DNA of 64,000 nt from Neobacillus kokaensis (GCF_014656545.1 NZ_BNDS01000025.1:1-64000), one strand, 5' to 3'; positions 9,216 to 18,338 are shown, numbered from the stretch's first letter. The notes: generated from the sequence alone by a model not told the origin. Program-made: numbers and translations.

Positions 9216-10673
9216 GTGAGTTTATTTGATCATAAAGTATCAGATCTTCATGAGCTTTTACATAAAAAAGAGCTGAAAGTATCTGACCTTGTCGACGAAT
9301 CGTATAAACGAATCGCTGATGTAGAAAACAAGGTCCAAGCGTTTTTAACGTTAGATGAAGAACGGGCGCGGCAGACAGCAAAAGCCCTTGATGATAAGTT
9401 CAGCGCCGATGCAGCCAATGGGCTGTTATTTGGTATGCCTATCGGAGTGAAAGACAACATTGTCACAAAGGGATTAAGAACAACTTGTGCCAGCAAAATT
9501 CTTGAAAACTTCGATCCCATTTATGATGCGACTGTTGTGCAAAAGCTAGCTCAAGCTGAAACAGTAACCATCGGGAAATTAAACATGGACGAGTTTGCGA
9601 TGGGATCTTCAAATGAAAATTCAGGCTTCCAAAAAACACATAATCCATGGAATTTAGAACGTGTACCGGGTGGTTCTTCAGGTGGTTCTGCAGCTGCGGT
9701 TGCCGCGGGTGAAGTGCTATTTTCTTTAGGATCTGACACAGGCGGTTCGATTCGTCAGCCGGCAGCTTTTTGCGGCGTCGTTGGTTTGAAACCGACCTAT
9801 GGCCGTGTTTCCCGTTTCGGACTTGTAGCATTTGCATCTTCTCTTGACCAAATCGGGCCAATCACAAGAACCGTTGAAGACAATGCGTATTTGCTTCAGG
9901 CAATTTCAGGGCTTGATCCGATGGATTCGACATCTGCCAATGTTGATGTTCCTAATTTCGCCGGCAGCTTAACAGGCGATGTCAAAGGGTTAAAAATCGC
10001 CGTACCGAAAGAATACCTTGGTGAAGGTGTCAGCGAATCAGTCCGTCAATCCGTTCTAGATGCATTAAAGGTGCTTGAAGGTCTTGGAGCTGTTTGGGAA
10101 GAAGTTTCGCTTCCGCATTCTAAATATGCATTAGCTACTTACTACCTATTATCATCATCCGAAGCTTCAGCAAACCTTGCCCGCTTTGACGGCGTACGCT
10201 ACGGTTACCGGACACCAAATGCCGACAACCTCTTGGATCTATATAAAAATACGAGAGCAGAAGGCTTCGGTGATGAAGTAAAGCGCCGTATTATGCTCGG
10301 AACATTTGCATTGAGCTCAGGTTATTATGATGCGTACTATAAAAAAGCACAAAAAGTCCGGACATTGATCAAGCAAGATTTTGAAAATGTTTTTGAAAAA
10401 TATGATGTCATTGTCGGTCCAACAACACCAACTCCAGCTTTTAAAATTGGTGAGAATATTGAAGACCCAATGACCATGTACGTAAATGATATTTTAACGA
10501 TTCCGGTGAACCTTGCTGGCGTACCAGGAATTTCTGTGCCATGCGGTTTCGATGGCGGACTTCCACTAGGTTTGCAAATTATCGGTAAGCATTTTGATGA
10601 AGCAACGATTTATCGTGTTGCACATGCGTTTGAGCAAGCAACAGACTATCATAAACAGAAGCCACAATTGTAG
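9216..10673 (+). CDS. gatA: Asp-tRNA(Asn)/Glu-tRNA(Gln) amidotransferase subunit A
   Basis: Amidase-signature subunit (485 residues) that releases ammonia from glutamine for tRNA-dependent amidation. The Ser-cisSer-Lys triad is visible: Lys in GVKDNI near residue 78, the cis-Ser in [12 protein letters not shown] near 153 and the nucleophile Ser in [13 protein letters not shown] near 177. It starts with GTG after an AGGAGG site. It is the middle gene of gatCAB. Confidence 0.97.
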   Translation: MSLFDHKVSDLHELLHKKELKVSDLVDESYKRIADVENKVQAFLTLDEERARQTAKALDDKFSADAANGLLFGMPIGVKDNIVTKGLRTTCASKILENFDPIYDATVVQKLAQAETVTIGKLNMDEFAMGSSNENSGFQKTHNPWNLERVPGGSSGGSAAAVAAGEVLFSLGSDTGGSIRQPAAFCGVVGLKPTYGRVSRFGLVAFASSLDQIGPITRTVEDNAYLLQAISGLDPMDSTSANVDVPNFAGSLTGDVKGLKIAVPKEYLGEGVSESVRQSVLDALKVLEGLGAVWEEVSLPHSKYALATYYLLSSSEASANLARFDGVRYGYRTPNADNLLDLYKNTRAEGFGDEVKRRIMLGTFALSSGYYDAYYKKAQKVRTLIKQDFENVFEKYDVIVGPTTPTPAFKIGENIEDPMTMYVNDILTIPVNLAGVPGISVPCGFDGGLPLGLQIIGKHFDEATIYRVAHAFEQATDYHKQKPQL

Positions 10674-10686
10674 GGGGTGAACAGTA

Positions 10687-12114
10687 ATGGAATTTGAAAC
10701 AGTGATTGGACTTGAAGTCCATGTTGAGTTAAAAACCAATTCGAAAATTTTCTCGTCCAGCCCGAACCATTTTGGTGCTGAGCCTAACACAAATACAACT
10801 GTCATTGATTTAGGGTACCCAGGCGTTCTTCCTGTTTTAAACAGGAAGGTTGTTGATTACGGCATGAAAGCGGCAATGGCGCTAAATTGTGAAGTAGCGA
10901 CACACACAAAATTTGACCGTAAGAACTATTTTTACCCGGACAATCCAAAGGCTTATCAGATTTCGCAATTTGATCAGCCGATTGGCGAGCATGGCTGGAT
11001 TGAAATTGAGGTAGATGGCTATACAAAGAAAATCGGCATTACCCGCATTCATTTAGAAGAAGATGCTGGTAAGTTAAATCACGAAAAAGGCTATTCATTG
11101 GTGGATATTAACCGTCAGGGAACACCGCTGATTGAAATTGTTTCCGAACCTGATATCCGAACTCCAAACGAGGCTTATGCATATTTAGAAAAATTAAAGT
11201 CCATTATTCAGTACACAGGCGTTTCAGATTGTAAAATGGAAGAAGGCTCACTTCGCTGTGATGCCAATATTTCCATCCGTCCTGTGGGACAAGAAGAATT
11301 CGGTACGAAAACCGAATTGAAAAACCTAAACTCCTTCAACTTCGTCCGTAAAGGGTTGGAGTTTGAAGAAAAGCGTCAAAGAGAAGTTGTCTTGGCTGGC
11401 GGTAAAATCGAGCAGGAAACACGCCGTTTTGACGAAGCAACCGGTGCAACCATTCTGATGAGGGTGAAGGAAGGGTCTGATGATTACCGTTACTTTCCTG
11501 AACCGGACTTACTTGAGCTGTATATTGATGAGGACTGGAAAGCTCGTATTCGTGCCGAGATTCCAGAGCTTCCAGATGAGCGCCAAAAGCGTTATATCGA
11601 AGAATTAGGCCTGCCTGTTTACGACGCCAACGTATTAACGGTAACAAAAGAAACAGCTGATTTCTTTGAAGCGACAGTTAATGCCGGTGCAGATGCGAAG
11701 CAAGCCTCCAACTGGATCATGGGTGAAGTTTCTGGCTACTTGAATTCAGAAGGAAAAGAACTGCATGAGGTTGCTTTGACTCCAGAAGGTCTTGCCAGCA
11801 TGATCAAACTCATTGAGAATGGCACGATTTCTTCAAAGATTGCGAAGACCGTGTTCAAAGAGTTGATCGAAAACGGCGGCGATGCTGAGAAGATTGTGAA
11901 AGAAAAAGGACTTGTACAAATTTCGGATGAAGGTACACTTTTAAAGATCATTTCCGAAGTACTAGATGCCAATCCAAAATCAATTGAGGATTTCAAAGGC
12001 GGTAAAGCAAAGGCGGCCGGCTCCCTGGTTGGACAGATTATGAAAGCCACTAAGGGACAAGCCAATCCGCAAGTGGTGAATAAATTATTGCAGCAGGAAT
12101 TACAAAAACGCTAA
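10687..12114 (+). CDS. gatB: Asp-tRNA(Asn)/Glu-tRNA(Gln) amidotransferase subunit B
   Basis: tRNA-binding kinase-like subunit (475 residues) that activates the aminoacyl side chain with ATP before amidation. The N-terminus [14 protein letters not shown], the [18 protein letters not shown] segment near residue 78 and the C-terminal YqeY-like domain ending [20 protein letters not shown] are full family hallmarks. Last gene of the operon, closed by a strong terminator. Confidence 0.97.
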   Translation: MEFETVIGLEVHVELKTNSKIFSSSPNHFGAEPNTNTTVIDLGYPGVLPVLNRKVVDYGMKAAMALNCEVATHTKFDRKNYFYPDNPKAYQISQFDQPIGEHGWIEIEVDGYTKKIGITRIHLEEDAGKLNHEKGYSLVDINRQGTPLIEIVSEPDIRTPNEAYAYLEKLKSIIQYTGVSDCKMEEGSLRCDANISIRPVGQEEFGTKTELKNLNSFNFVRKGLEFEEKRQREVVLAGGKIEQETRRFDEATGATILMRVKEGSDDYRYFPEPDLLELYIDEDWKARIRAEIPELPDERQKRYIEELGLPVYDANVLTVTKETADFFEATVNAGADAKQASNWIMGEVSGYLNSEGKELHEVALTPEGLASMIKLIENGTISSKIAKTVFKELIENGGDAEKIVKEKGLVQISDEGTLLKIISEVLDANPKSIEDFKGGKAKAAGSLVGQIMKATKGQANPQVVNKLLQQELQKR

Positions 12115-12120
12115 TATGAT

Positions 12121-12191
12121 GGCTGGCAGAATCCTTTCTGCCGGCTGTTTTTTTGCTAAGGATGTCGAAGCGAGTTTCGACATCCTTTTTG
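12121..12191 (+). terminator. Two successive terminators after gatB
   Basis: First hairpin GGCTGGCAGAA / TTTCTGCCGGCT followed by eight T (12121-12154). A second perfect hairpin, AAGGATGTCGAA / TTTCGACATCCTT, follows at 12157-12190 with a short T run. Tandem terminators at the end of a translation operon are plausible. Confidence 0.85.
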
Positions 12192-12894
12192 CTATTTCCC
12201 GGGAAAAAACCTTTGACGGTAAGAGGGTGTTGAGTTTCCAATTAAACGTTTGTTTAACGGGGAAATATAGCAGGTCCTGTCGAAGTGGGGTGGAAATGAG
12301 GGAAATGGTCGTTTTTCTACAATTTACAAGACTGTATTAAAATAGTTTGGGAAATATCCGACAATTTCCAACTGGATTTTTAGAGGAAAACCTTGTAATA
12401 TCAAGCTTCGAGATCAAACAAAACAAACGTTTGATTGAAAGCCAACTTGCGACATATTTCGATGCTATTTTGTTGGGGAAATCCACATTTATAAGAAAAA
12501 ACCATCATTTTAAATAAACGTTTGTATGACAATGGCGCTGTCGAAGAATCGGAGGATAGGGTGCATATTGTAAAAATGAGGCTATAAAGTTCGACAGCAT
12601 TCTGCCGTGTTTAATAAAATAAACATTCATATAAATGGGTTTGTGGCCAATTCAATTAAACGTTTATTTAAGTTGAATTAGGGATGGCTTTTGTCAAAAA
12701 GCTATCCAGTTTTGTAATCAAATTGAAATCTTGTAGATATATTTGTAAAATTAGCTGGTGTATGTTCAGTATACAGGCATCTTCTAATCATTACCGGCAG
12801 ATAATCCTAGTTTACCGGCATATTTTTACCACTTACCGACCGCCATCCTTCTTTTACCAGCACTACTCTTTAACTGTCCCATTTTAAAAATGCG
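12192..12894. other. Long non-coding gap with palindrome cluster and 21-bp array
   Basis: No convincing gene is present between gatB and the convergent symporter gene, although short frames exist. The palindrome AAACGTTT, usually in an AT-rich extended form, occurs at 12244, 12425, 12516 and 12658. A hairpin with 9-bp arms (GCTGTCGAA at 12537, TTCGACAGC at 12590) lies between them. A four-unit 21-bp repeat sits at 12791-12862. The density of ordered motifs is far above that of other gaps here. Confidence 0.7.
12791..12874. repeat. Four-unit 21-bp interspaced repeat
   Basis: The 9-base core TTACCGGCA or a close variant occurs at 12791, 12812, 12833 and 12854, exactly 21 bases apart. The 12 bases between cores are not conserved. 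It resembles in period, but not in sequence, the array at 15455. Confidence 0.75.
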
Positions 12895-12938
12895 AAAAAA
12901 ACACCTGAGCGGGAGCATACACTCCCGTTCAGGTGTTT
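12895..12938. terminator. Bidirectional terminator between gatB region and symporter gene
   Basis: Hairpin AACACCTGAgCGGGAG / CTCCCGtTCAGGTGTT with flanking A-rich and T-rich tails; it ends the minus-strand symporter gene and could also stop plus-strand reading. Confidence 0.8.
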
Positions 12939-12943
12939 AATCA

Positions 12944-14440
12944 TTAGATTTCTTCTTTTAACAATCGAACACTTTCATCAAATTCCTTCTCAATCTCTTC
13001 ATTTTTCTTATAAGTGATCAAGCTGACTACCACAGCAACAATAAGGTTGAAGAGGAATCCTGGAACGATTTCATATAACGATTGGCCAAATAAGACTTTG
13101 CCAAGGTCGGCATTTTTCCAGACGATTACGGTGATGGCACCGACGATCATTCCGGATAATGCGCCCCAGTTCGTAATCTTTTTCCAGAATAAGCTTAAGA
13201 GAATAACTGGACCAAAGGAAGCCCCGAACCCTGCCCACGCATAAGCAACAAGATTTAAAATGGTATTGTCTTGTTTAAAGGCAAGAGCAGAAGCAACAAC
13301 AGCTACGATTAAAACAGCCATTCTTCCTAAGAACACCAGGCGGCCGTCCGACGCATTTTTGTTCATGACCACTTTGTATAAATCTTCAACCAATGCGCTG
13401 GAAGTTACGATTAACTGAGATGAAATCGTACTCATGATGGCAGCCAGTATCGCTGCTAAAGCAAATCCCGCAAATAATGGGTGGAAGAAAATTTGGCTTA
13501 AAGAAATGAATACGGCTTCCGAATTATTTAAAGTATGTGCTGCATTATCATGGAAATAAGCAATACCAATTAAAGCAGTAAAGATTGTACCGATTAATGA
13601 GAAAATCATCCAGCCCATCCCGATGCGGCGGGCGCTCTTTGTTTCTTTTACCGTTTTAATGGCCATAAAGCGGACAATGATATGCGGCTGGCCGAAGTAA
13701 CCAAGTCCCCAGGCAGCAGCAGAAACAATGCCGATAAAGGTAGTGCCTTTAAACAAGTCTAATAGAGTTGGGTCAATTGCCCGAATGGTGTCAAATGTCT
13801 CGGCAGGGCCTCCAGTTTTAAAAATACCAATTGCCGGAACAAGAAGAAGGGCAATCAGCATCATCAATCCTTGAATAAAGTCAGTGTAGCTGACAGCAAG
13901 GAACCCGCCGAATAGGGTGTAGGCCACAACAACACCGGCCACAATCAATAATCCAGTATGATAGTTAGTGCCAAATGAGTTTTCGAAAAAGACCGCACCC
14001 GAAACCATTCCGGAAGAAACATAGAACGTGAAGAATAGCAGGATAACAATACCGGAAACGATTCGCAATAACTTTGAATTGTCTTTAAAGCGGTTTTCCA
14101 AATAGCTTGGAATGGTGATGGAATCATTGGCAACTTTTGTGTAAGAACGTAAGCGCGGTGCAACAAACAGCCAGTTCAGGTACGCGCCAATCGTTAACCC
14201 GATGGCAATCCACGCCTCAGCTAAACCGCTTACATAGATAGCTCCCGGCAAGCCCATTAACAGCCAGCCACTCATATCAGCTGCGCCAGCACTTAAGGCG
14301 GTTACTGCAGGCCCTAACGAACGGCCCCCGAGCATGTAATCCGTAAGATTGCTAGTTTTTCGATAGGCATACCAGCCGATCAAAAGCATACCAACAATAT
14401 AAATGATGATGGAAACAAGCTGTAAAGTTTGCTCAGACAT
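12944..14440 (-). CDS. putP: Sodium:proline symporter (PutP/OpuE type)
   Basis: Sodium/solute symporter of the SSS family, 498 residues with about 13 transmembrane segments. Family motifs include the N-terminal YMLGGRSLGPAVTALSAGAADMSGW stretch (residues about 36-60, shown here only to mark position) and GYFGQPHIIVRFMAI near residue 247, both specific to proline transporters. B. subtilis opuE (osmoprotective proline uptake) lies next to gatCAB, so this may be the OpuE orthologue; PutP (catabolic) is the alternative. It is convergent with gatB. The start has a GGGGGA site. Confidence 0.88.
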   Translation of the reverse strand: MSEQTLQLVSIIIYIVGMLLIGWYAYRKTSNLTDYMLGGRSLGPAVTALSAGAADMSGWLLMGLPGAIYVSGLAEAWIAIGLTIGAYLNWLFVAPRLRSYTKVANDSITIPSYLENRFKDNSKLLRIVSGIVILLFFTFYVSSGMVSGAVFFENSFGTNYHTGLLIVAGVVVAYTLFGGFLAVSYTDFIQGLMMLIALLLVPAIGIFKTGGPAETFDTIRAIDPTLLDLFKGTTFIGIVSAAAWGLGYFGQPHIIVRFMAIKTVKETKSARRIGMGWMIFSLIGTIFTALIGIAYFHDNAAHTLNNSEAVFISLSQIFFHPLFAGFALAAILAAIMSTISSQLIVTSSALVEDLYKVVMNKNASDGRLVFLGRMAVLIVAVVASALAFKQDNTILNLVAYAWAGFGASFGPVILLSLFWKKITNWGALSGMIVGAITVIVWKNADLGKVLFGQSLYEIVPGFLFNLIVAVVVSLITYKKNEEIEKEFDESVRLLKEEI

Positions 14441-14665
14441 ATAAATCCCCCTTTTTTAAAAATTCGAATAATAATTACAATAATATTTCCCCTTTACTTA
14501 AGATTCTATCAATTAGATACGGCCAATTCCAGTGGTAAAATTTATTTTTTTACCATAGTAAAAAATATTTTTGGGATAGTTTTTAAAACTATTTGTAAGC
14601 ACTATCATTGTATGCTTTTATGAAAAGTTTTATTATATAGGAAGTTGAAAGGAGTGGAATGATAA

Positions 14666-15220
14666 ATGGATTTAAATGGGTGGTTTCAAAAGGGAATGAC
14701 AGTTGATGAGTATATAAATGCAATGAACAGAAATAAGGAAGAAATGCTTTCAATTTACGAGCAATTTGCTTTGAAGGAGGATGATCGGAGTAAGCTGGCG
14801 GCCTTGAAATCGAAGGGATTACGGGTTATCGTTCTATCTGAGGATTGGTGCGGCGATGCGCTGTTGAATAATCCTGTTTTACTTAGGGTGGCGGAAGCGG
14901 CCGATATCGAGGTTCGTTTTCTGCTACGAGATCAAAATCTTGAACTGATGGACCAATATTTAACGAATGGCACATCTCGGGCGATCCCAATCTTTGTTTT
15001 TATCGATCAGGAAGGGAACGAAGCAGGCGTATGGGGTCCTCGGGCACCTAAAATACAGGCCCTTGTAGAAAAAGAACGTGCCACATTGCCTGATAAGGAT
15101 GCGGAAGACTTCCAGGAAAAACAAATGGCATTGTACAAAGGCCTTGCCAAGAGGTATCAAACGGAGCCGGAAATTTGGCAAACAGTTGCGGATAGTATTA
15201 TTTCTACTTTATTAAAATAG
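14666..15220 (+). CDS. Thioredoxin-family protein
   Basis: Protein of 184 residues with a thioredoxin-like core: a strand LRVIVLSEDWCGDALLNNP near residue 50, a second strand with IEVRFLLRDQNLEL, and the cis-Pro segment AIPIFVFID near residue 111. The redox motif is WCGDA, so only the first cysteine of the usual CxxC is kept. It may act as a bacillithiol-linked or structural thioredoxin relative rather than a dithiol oxidoreductase. Good AAAGGAG site. Single-gene unit; no operon partner. Confidence 0.75.
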   Translation: MDLNGWFQKGMTVDEYINAMNRNKEEMLSIYEQFALKEDDRSKLAALKSKGLRVIVLSEDWCGDALLNNPVLLRVAEAADIEVRFLLRDQNLELMDQYLTNGTSRAIPIFVFIDQEGNEAGVWGPRAPKIQALVEKERATLPDKDAEDFQEKQMALYKGLAKRYQTEPEIWQTVADSIISTLLK

Positions 15221-15579
15221 GCTAGGATATGCATGAAGACCAAAACAGCAGGGGCACAGGCATGAAAAGGTCTTCATAAGCGGTATGAAGACCAAAATCG
15301 GCCTAGAATGAAGGATAAAAATTGCTCCAAAACGAGGCAAACTGTGTTTCGTTAAGGCTGTTCTCACAAAATTTGTTGTTTCCAATATAGTACGAACACA
15401 AAAATAGTAACCCCCTGCGTAAAATTACACACTTTAAAAATAGACTTCAGAATTTATCGGCGAATTTTTGAAGGATATCGGCGAATCTTAAACATTTATC
15501 GGCGAATCTAGGCAATATATCAGCGAATCCAGCCTATTTATCGGCGAATCAGAAAAACAGAATTGAACTTTCAGGATAA
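15221..15579. other. Non-coding gap with 52-bp spaced hairpin and 21-bp array
   Basis: No gene. ATGAAGACCAAAA occurs at 15233 and again at 15285, exactly 52 bases apart, with the inverted copy GGTCTTCAT at 15269 between them. A five-unit 21-bp array follows at 15455-15559. Confidence 0.7.
15455..15559. repeat. Five-unit 21-bp interspaced repeat
   Basis: The core TATCGGCGAAT (one copy TATCAGCGAAT) starts at 15455, 15476, 15497, 15518 and 15539, an exact 21-base period. The ten bases after each core vary. The spacing is much too short for a CRISPR array with normal spacers. Confidence 0.85.
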
Positions 15580-15614
15580 AAAGAGGGCGCATCCAAAAAT
15601 GCTGGCCCTCTTTA
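15580..15614 (-). terminator. Terminator of plsY
   Basis: AAAGAGGGC / GCCCTCTTT inverted repeat followed, on the minus strand, by T-rich sequence just after the plsY stop. Confidence 0.7.
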
Positions 15615-15615
15615 C

Positions 15616-16242
15616 TTAAGCCTTAAACCCGCCGCCCTTTGGCGGGATAAGGTCATTTTTTAAATTTTTATCATTAATCTTCGGCTCGATTCCAAGGATA
15701 AAGTTTCGGATATTTGAGCGGTGGAGATAGATTAAAAGGAATGAAAATAATAAAAAGATCAGTTCAAAATCAAGTTTGGCAGAATAGAAGTCATAGATAA
15801 ACATACTGAATCCAACGGAAATTGAACCCCAAAATACATATTTGGTTAAAAAAATCACTAAAAAGAAAATCAGATAGGCAATGACTAATAACGGCAGGTG
15901 AGCTACAAGCAATGCACCGGCAGTGGTTGCAATGGCTTTACCGCCTCTAAAACCGGCGAATATCGGGAAGCAATGACCGACAACCGCAGCTAAGCCAAAG
16001 TACATTGGTTCTGCGTTTAGATGGAAAATCAGCGGGAGAGATGCAGCTAAAGAACCCTTACCAAGATCAATCAGCAGTACAAAGACGGCCGATTTTTTCC
16101 CAAGGACACGAAGCGTGTTAGTTGCCCCTGGATTTTTGCTGCCAAGCTCACGGATATCGACCCCAAAAAATAGTTTGCCCACGATTAAGGCAGTGGGAAT
16201 GCTTCCTATTAAATAGGAAACCAACAATAGCAGCAAAAACAT
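15616..16242 (-). CDS. plsY: Glycerol-3-phosphate acyltransferase PlsY
   Basis: Membrane enzyme that transfers an acyl group from acyl-phosphate to glycerol-3-phosphate in phospholipid synthesis. About 208 residues with at least five transmembrane segments. The three conserved cytoplasmic motifs are present: SYLIGSIPTALIVGKL, the GSKNPGATNTLRVLGKK loop and GHCFPIFAGFRGGKAIATT. The frame opens at an ATG at 16251, but AAGGGA abuts that codon; the ATG three codons on, at 16242, has proper spacing and is preferred. The C-terminal tail is basic. Confidence 0.92.
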   Translation of the reverse strand: MFLLLLLVSYLIGSIPTALIVGKLFFGVDIRELGSKNPGATNTLRVLGKKSAVFVLLIDLGKGSLAASLPLIFHLNAEPMYFGLAAVVGHCFPIFAGFRGGKAIATTAGALLVAHLPLLVIAYLIFFLVIFLTKYVFWGSISVGFSMFIYDFYSAKLDFELIFLLFSFLLIYLHRSNIRNFILGIEPKINDKNLKNDLIPPKGGGFKA

Positions 16243-16348
16243 ACGAATCATTCCCTTATTTGGTAAAATTGTAGTATTATTGTATCAGAAGAAATGGCAG
16301 GATTTTGTTGAAATTTCACGAATTGGTACATTAAAAGGAGCGCTTGAC

Positions 16349-17131
16349 ATGGAAAAAGTTGATTTTGGCCAAGTTGCTAATAGTTATGCCCGTTCAAGAG
16401 AAGATATTCCAATTGCCTTGATGGAAAGTCTGCAGCTGCGCAATATTATTTTTGAAGGGAAAAAGGTAGCTGATATTGGCTGTGGAACGGGTGCGTTGAC
16501 GCGAAAGATTGCCATGAGACGAGCGGATATTGTTGGGGTTGAACCATCGGAAAACCTGTTGGAACAAGCAAAGATCTTAAATAGAGTTAAAAATTTTATG
16601 ATTCCTTATTTCGTAGGAGCTGCGGAAAATACAGGTTTGCAAGATTCCCAATTCGATATGGTAACGGTTATGCGAGCTTGGCATTGGTTTGACCGTGAAA
16701 AGGCAATTCGTGAAATGAAAAGAATTTTAAAAGGAAATGGCACGATGATTGTCATTGACTCTGGATTTCTCTCAGGCAATGATATGGTCGAAACAACCTT
16801 TGAGGTTTTGTGCAAATTTGTAGATGGCGGCATAAAACCAGCTGGCTCAAAAGCAGAATCCAGGCAGCGCATCAATGGTTTTCCGGTTGAATGGTTTGCG
16901 GAATGGCAGGCTGCGGGTTTCGAACTTAGAGATTTCTATAAACTAAAATATTCGGTCCATTTTACAAGGGATGCATGGTTGGAACGCATCGAATCAATAT
17001 CCTGGCTAGCAGGATTAGAAGACGCTGTACGGAAACAAGCACTTGGCGAATTATCTAGTTCAATAACGGCCAAAGAGCCATTCGCGATTCCCCATGAATG
17101 TAATGTTTGCATATTAAAATTAGTGGATTAA
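16349..17131 (+). CDS. SAM-dependent class I methyltransferase
   Basis: Cytoplasmic methyltransferase of 260 residues with an N-terminal Rossmann fold. Motif I is VADIGCGTGALTRKIA near residue 41, followed by GVEPSENLLEQAK, and motif IV is around FDMVTVMRAWHWFD near residue 105, the pattern of the methyltransferase_11 group (UbiE/BioC-like). The substrate is unknown. I chose ATG 16349 after AAAAGGAG, not the longer upstream frame. It is followed by a strong terminator and is a single gene. Confidence 0.82.
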   Translation: MEKVDFGQVANSYARSREDIPIALMESLQLRNIIFEGKKVADIGCGTGALTRKIAMRRADIVGVEPSENLLEQAKILNRVKNFMIPYFVGAAENTGLQDSQFDMVTVMRAWHWFDREKAIREMKRILKGNGTMIVIDSGFLSGNDMVETTFEVLCKFVDGGIKPAGSKAESRQRINGFPVEWFAEWQAAGFELRDFYKLKYSVHFTRDAWLERIESISWLAGLEDAVRKQALGELSSSITAKEPFAIPHECNVCILKLVD

Positions 17132-17145
17132 CCGTCAAGATGATG

Positions 17146-17178
17146 AACGTGCAATTTAGTTTTGCACGTTTTTTTTGT
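17146..17178 (+). terminator. Terminator of the methyltransferase gene
   Basis: AACGTGCAA / TTGCACGTT hairpin with a six-base loop followed by eight T. Confidence 0.88.
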
Positions 17179-17271
17179 GCATTTAAAATTTTAAATAAAA
17201 AAGTGTAGGGATAGGTGAAAGGCAGTTCGTCTATTAAGGTGAACAGATAAAAAAGAAAGGGGGAGAGGACC

Positions 17272-17817
17272 ATTACTGATACTGTGTTAATTGAAAACGT
17301 GCTGGGAGGCAACGACCACGCTTTTCGCCTTTTGGTTGAAAAATACCGCAATGACGTGTTCCGGACAGTCTTTGCCGTTCTTCATGACCAAAAGGAAGCA
17401 GAAGAGGCCGCACAGGAAGTTTTTATAAAAATTTACACCTCTCTCCCCCAATATGAGAATCAGGGCTTTAAAACATGGTTGACACGGATTGCCGTGAATC
17501 ATGCAATTGATATCAAACGAAAACAAGCAAGAAGGAAAGAAGAAATCATCGAGACGTTAGAGGAACAAGTCATTGGGACACCAAGGGATGATGTTGAAAC
17601 CATGATTATCGAAACAGACAGGCGAAGGCTTGTTAGAAAAAGGCTTGGAGAGATGCCGAAGAATTATCGTGACGTTATCTACGGTTTTTATATTGAGGAA
17701 AAAAGCTATCAGCAAATGGCCGAAGAGCAAAATGTTCAAGTGAAGACAATTGAAACAAAGTTGTACCGGGCACGAAATTGGATGAAGAAGAATTGGAAGG
17801 AGGACGATTTTTCATGA
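17272..17817 (+). CDS. ECF-type RNA polymerase sigma factor
   Basis: Alternative sigma factor of about 180 residues with sigma-70 region 2 (AFRLLVEKYRNDVFRTVFAVL, then AEEAAQEVFIKIY) and region 4 (KRLGEMPKNYRDVIYGFYIEEKSYQQMAEE, here split by eye) with the helix-turn-helix VKTIETKLYRARNWMKK. The first conventional start is GTG 17284, but it lies about 18 bases from the AAAGGGGGAG site. An in-frame ATT at 17272 has ideal spacing, so a rare AUU start is possible. It heads a five-gene chain of ATGA overlaps. A CGTCTA element at 17228 resembles the -10 of ECF-dependent promoters, hinting at autoregulation, but no clear -35 partner was found. Confidence 0.85.
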   Translation: MTDTVLIENVLGGNDHAFRLLVEKYRNDVFRTVFAVLHDQKEAEEAAQEVFIKIYTSLPQYENQGFKTWLTRIAVNHAIDIKRKQARRKEEIIETLEEQVIGTPRDDVETMIIETDRRRLVRKRLGEMPKNYRDVIYGFYIEEKSYQQMAEEQNVQVKTIETKLYRARNWMKKNWKEDDFS

Positions 17818-18338
17818 CGCATTACACTACAGATGAATGGCAGAAATACGTAAGAAATGAACTAGACAGCAGCACCCGTGAAGAGCTTGAAGCCCATTTA
17901 TACACATGTGAACAATGCCTTGAGCACTATTTACAAGCCGTTGAGTCAAATGAATCATCGCTCCCAACCATTTCAAACGAACAAAGCTTCACCGATTGTG
18001 TGATGTTGGGGATTTCAGAACAAAAAGCGGTGCCTGACACCAAAAGGGAAATAATTCGGGAAATGGTGCCTGACACCAAAGATTACACCAAAGATAACAC
18101 CAAAGACGACACACAGAAAAAGCCATTTTATCAGCAAGCTCTGTTCCATTATTTGCTGGCAGCGGTAGCGACGTTGTTTTTGATGTTTTCGGGTGCGTTT
18201 CAGTCGCTGTTGAAATACACAAGTTCAATTGATTCACATTTGGTGGAGGAAAGGAAGCCTTCGGTGACGGAAGGGGTTATGAATAAGACATTTGCATGGA
18301 TGGATTCTTTGGAGAAAAAGGAGGCAATTAAGAAATGA
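17814..18338 (+). CDS. Zinc-finger anti-sigma factor
   Basis: Single-pass membrane protein of 174 residues. The N-terminal anti-sigma domain has the H-x3-C-x2-C zinc motif in HLYTCEQC near residue 28, with an upstream helix TDEWQKYVRNELD. A hydrophobic helix (FHYLLAAVATLFLMFSGAF, near residue 115) anchors it, and the C-terminal part would be extracytoplasmic. It should hold the sigma factor inactive until a wall or membrane signal. Start ATG 17814 overlaps the sigma stop. The linker contains a twice-repeated VPDT encoded by the palindrome GGTGCCTGACACC, followed by a Lys/Asp/Thr-rich repeat. Confidence 0.82.
   Translation: MTHYTTDEWQKYVRNELDSSTREELEAHLYTCEQCLEHYLQAVESNESSLPTISNEQSFTDCVMLGISEQKAVPDTKREIIREMVPDTKDYTKDNTKDDTQKKPFYQQALFHYLLAAVATLFLMFSGAFQSLLKYTSSIDSHLVEERKPSVTEGVMNKTFAWMDSLEKKEAIKK
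18026..18086 (+). repeat. Palindromic GGTGCCTGACACC repeats inside the anti-sigma gene
   Basis: The 13-base palindrome GGTGCCTGACACC occurs twice, about 45 bases apart, in frame as VPDT, followed by three short ACACCAAAGA-type repeats. All sit in the poorly conserved linker of the anti-sigma factor. Confidence 0.75.

Noticed and set aside
12684-12887. A 67-codon frame covering the 21-bp array
   Set aside because: Composition follows the repeat, no ribosome binding site, no family resemblance.
15455-15559. CRISPR-like short array
   Set aside because: A 21-bp period leaves only about ten variable bases per unit, too short for spacers.
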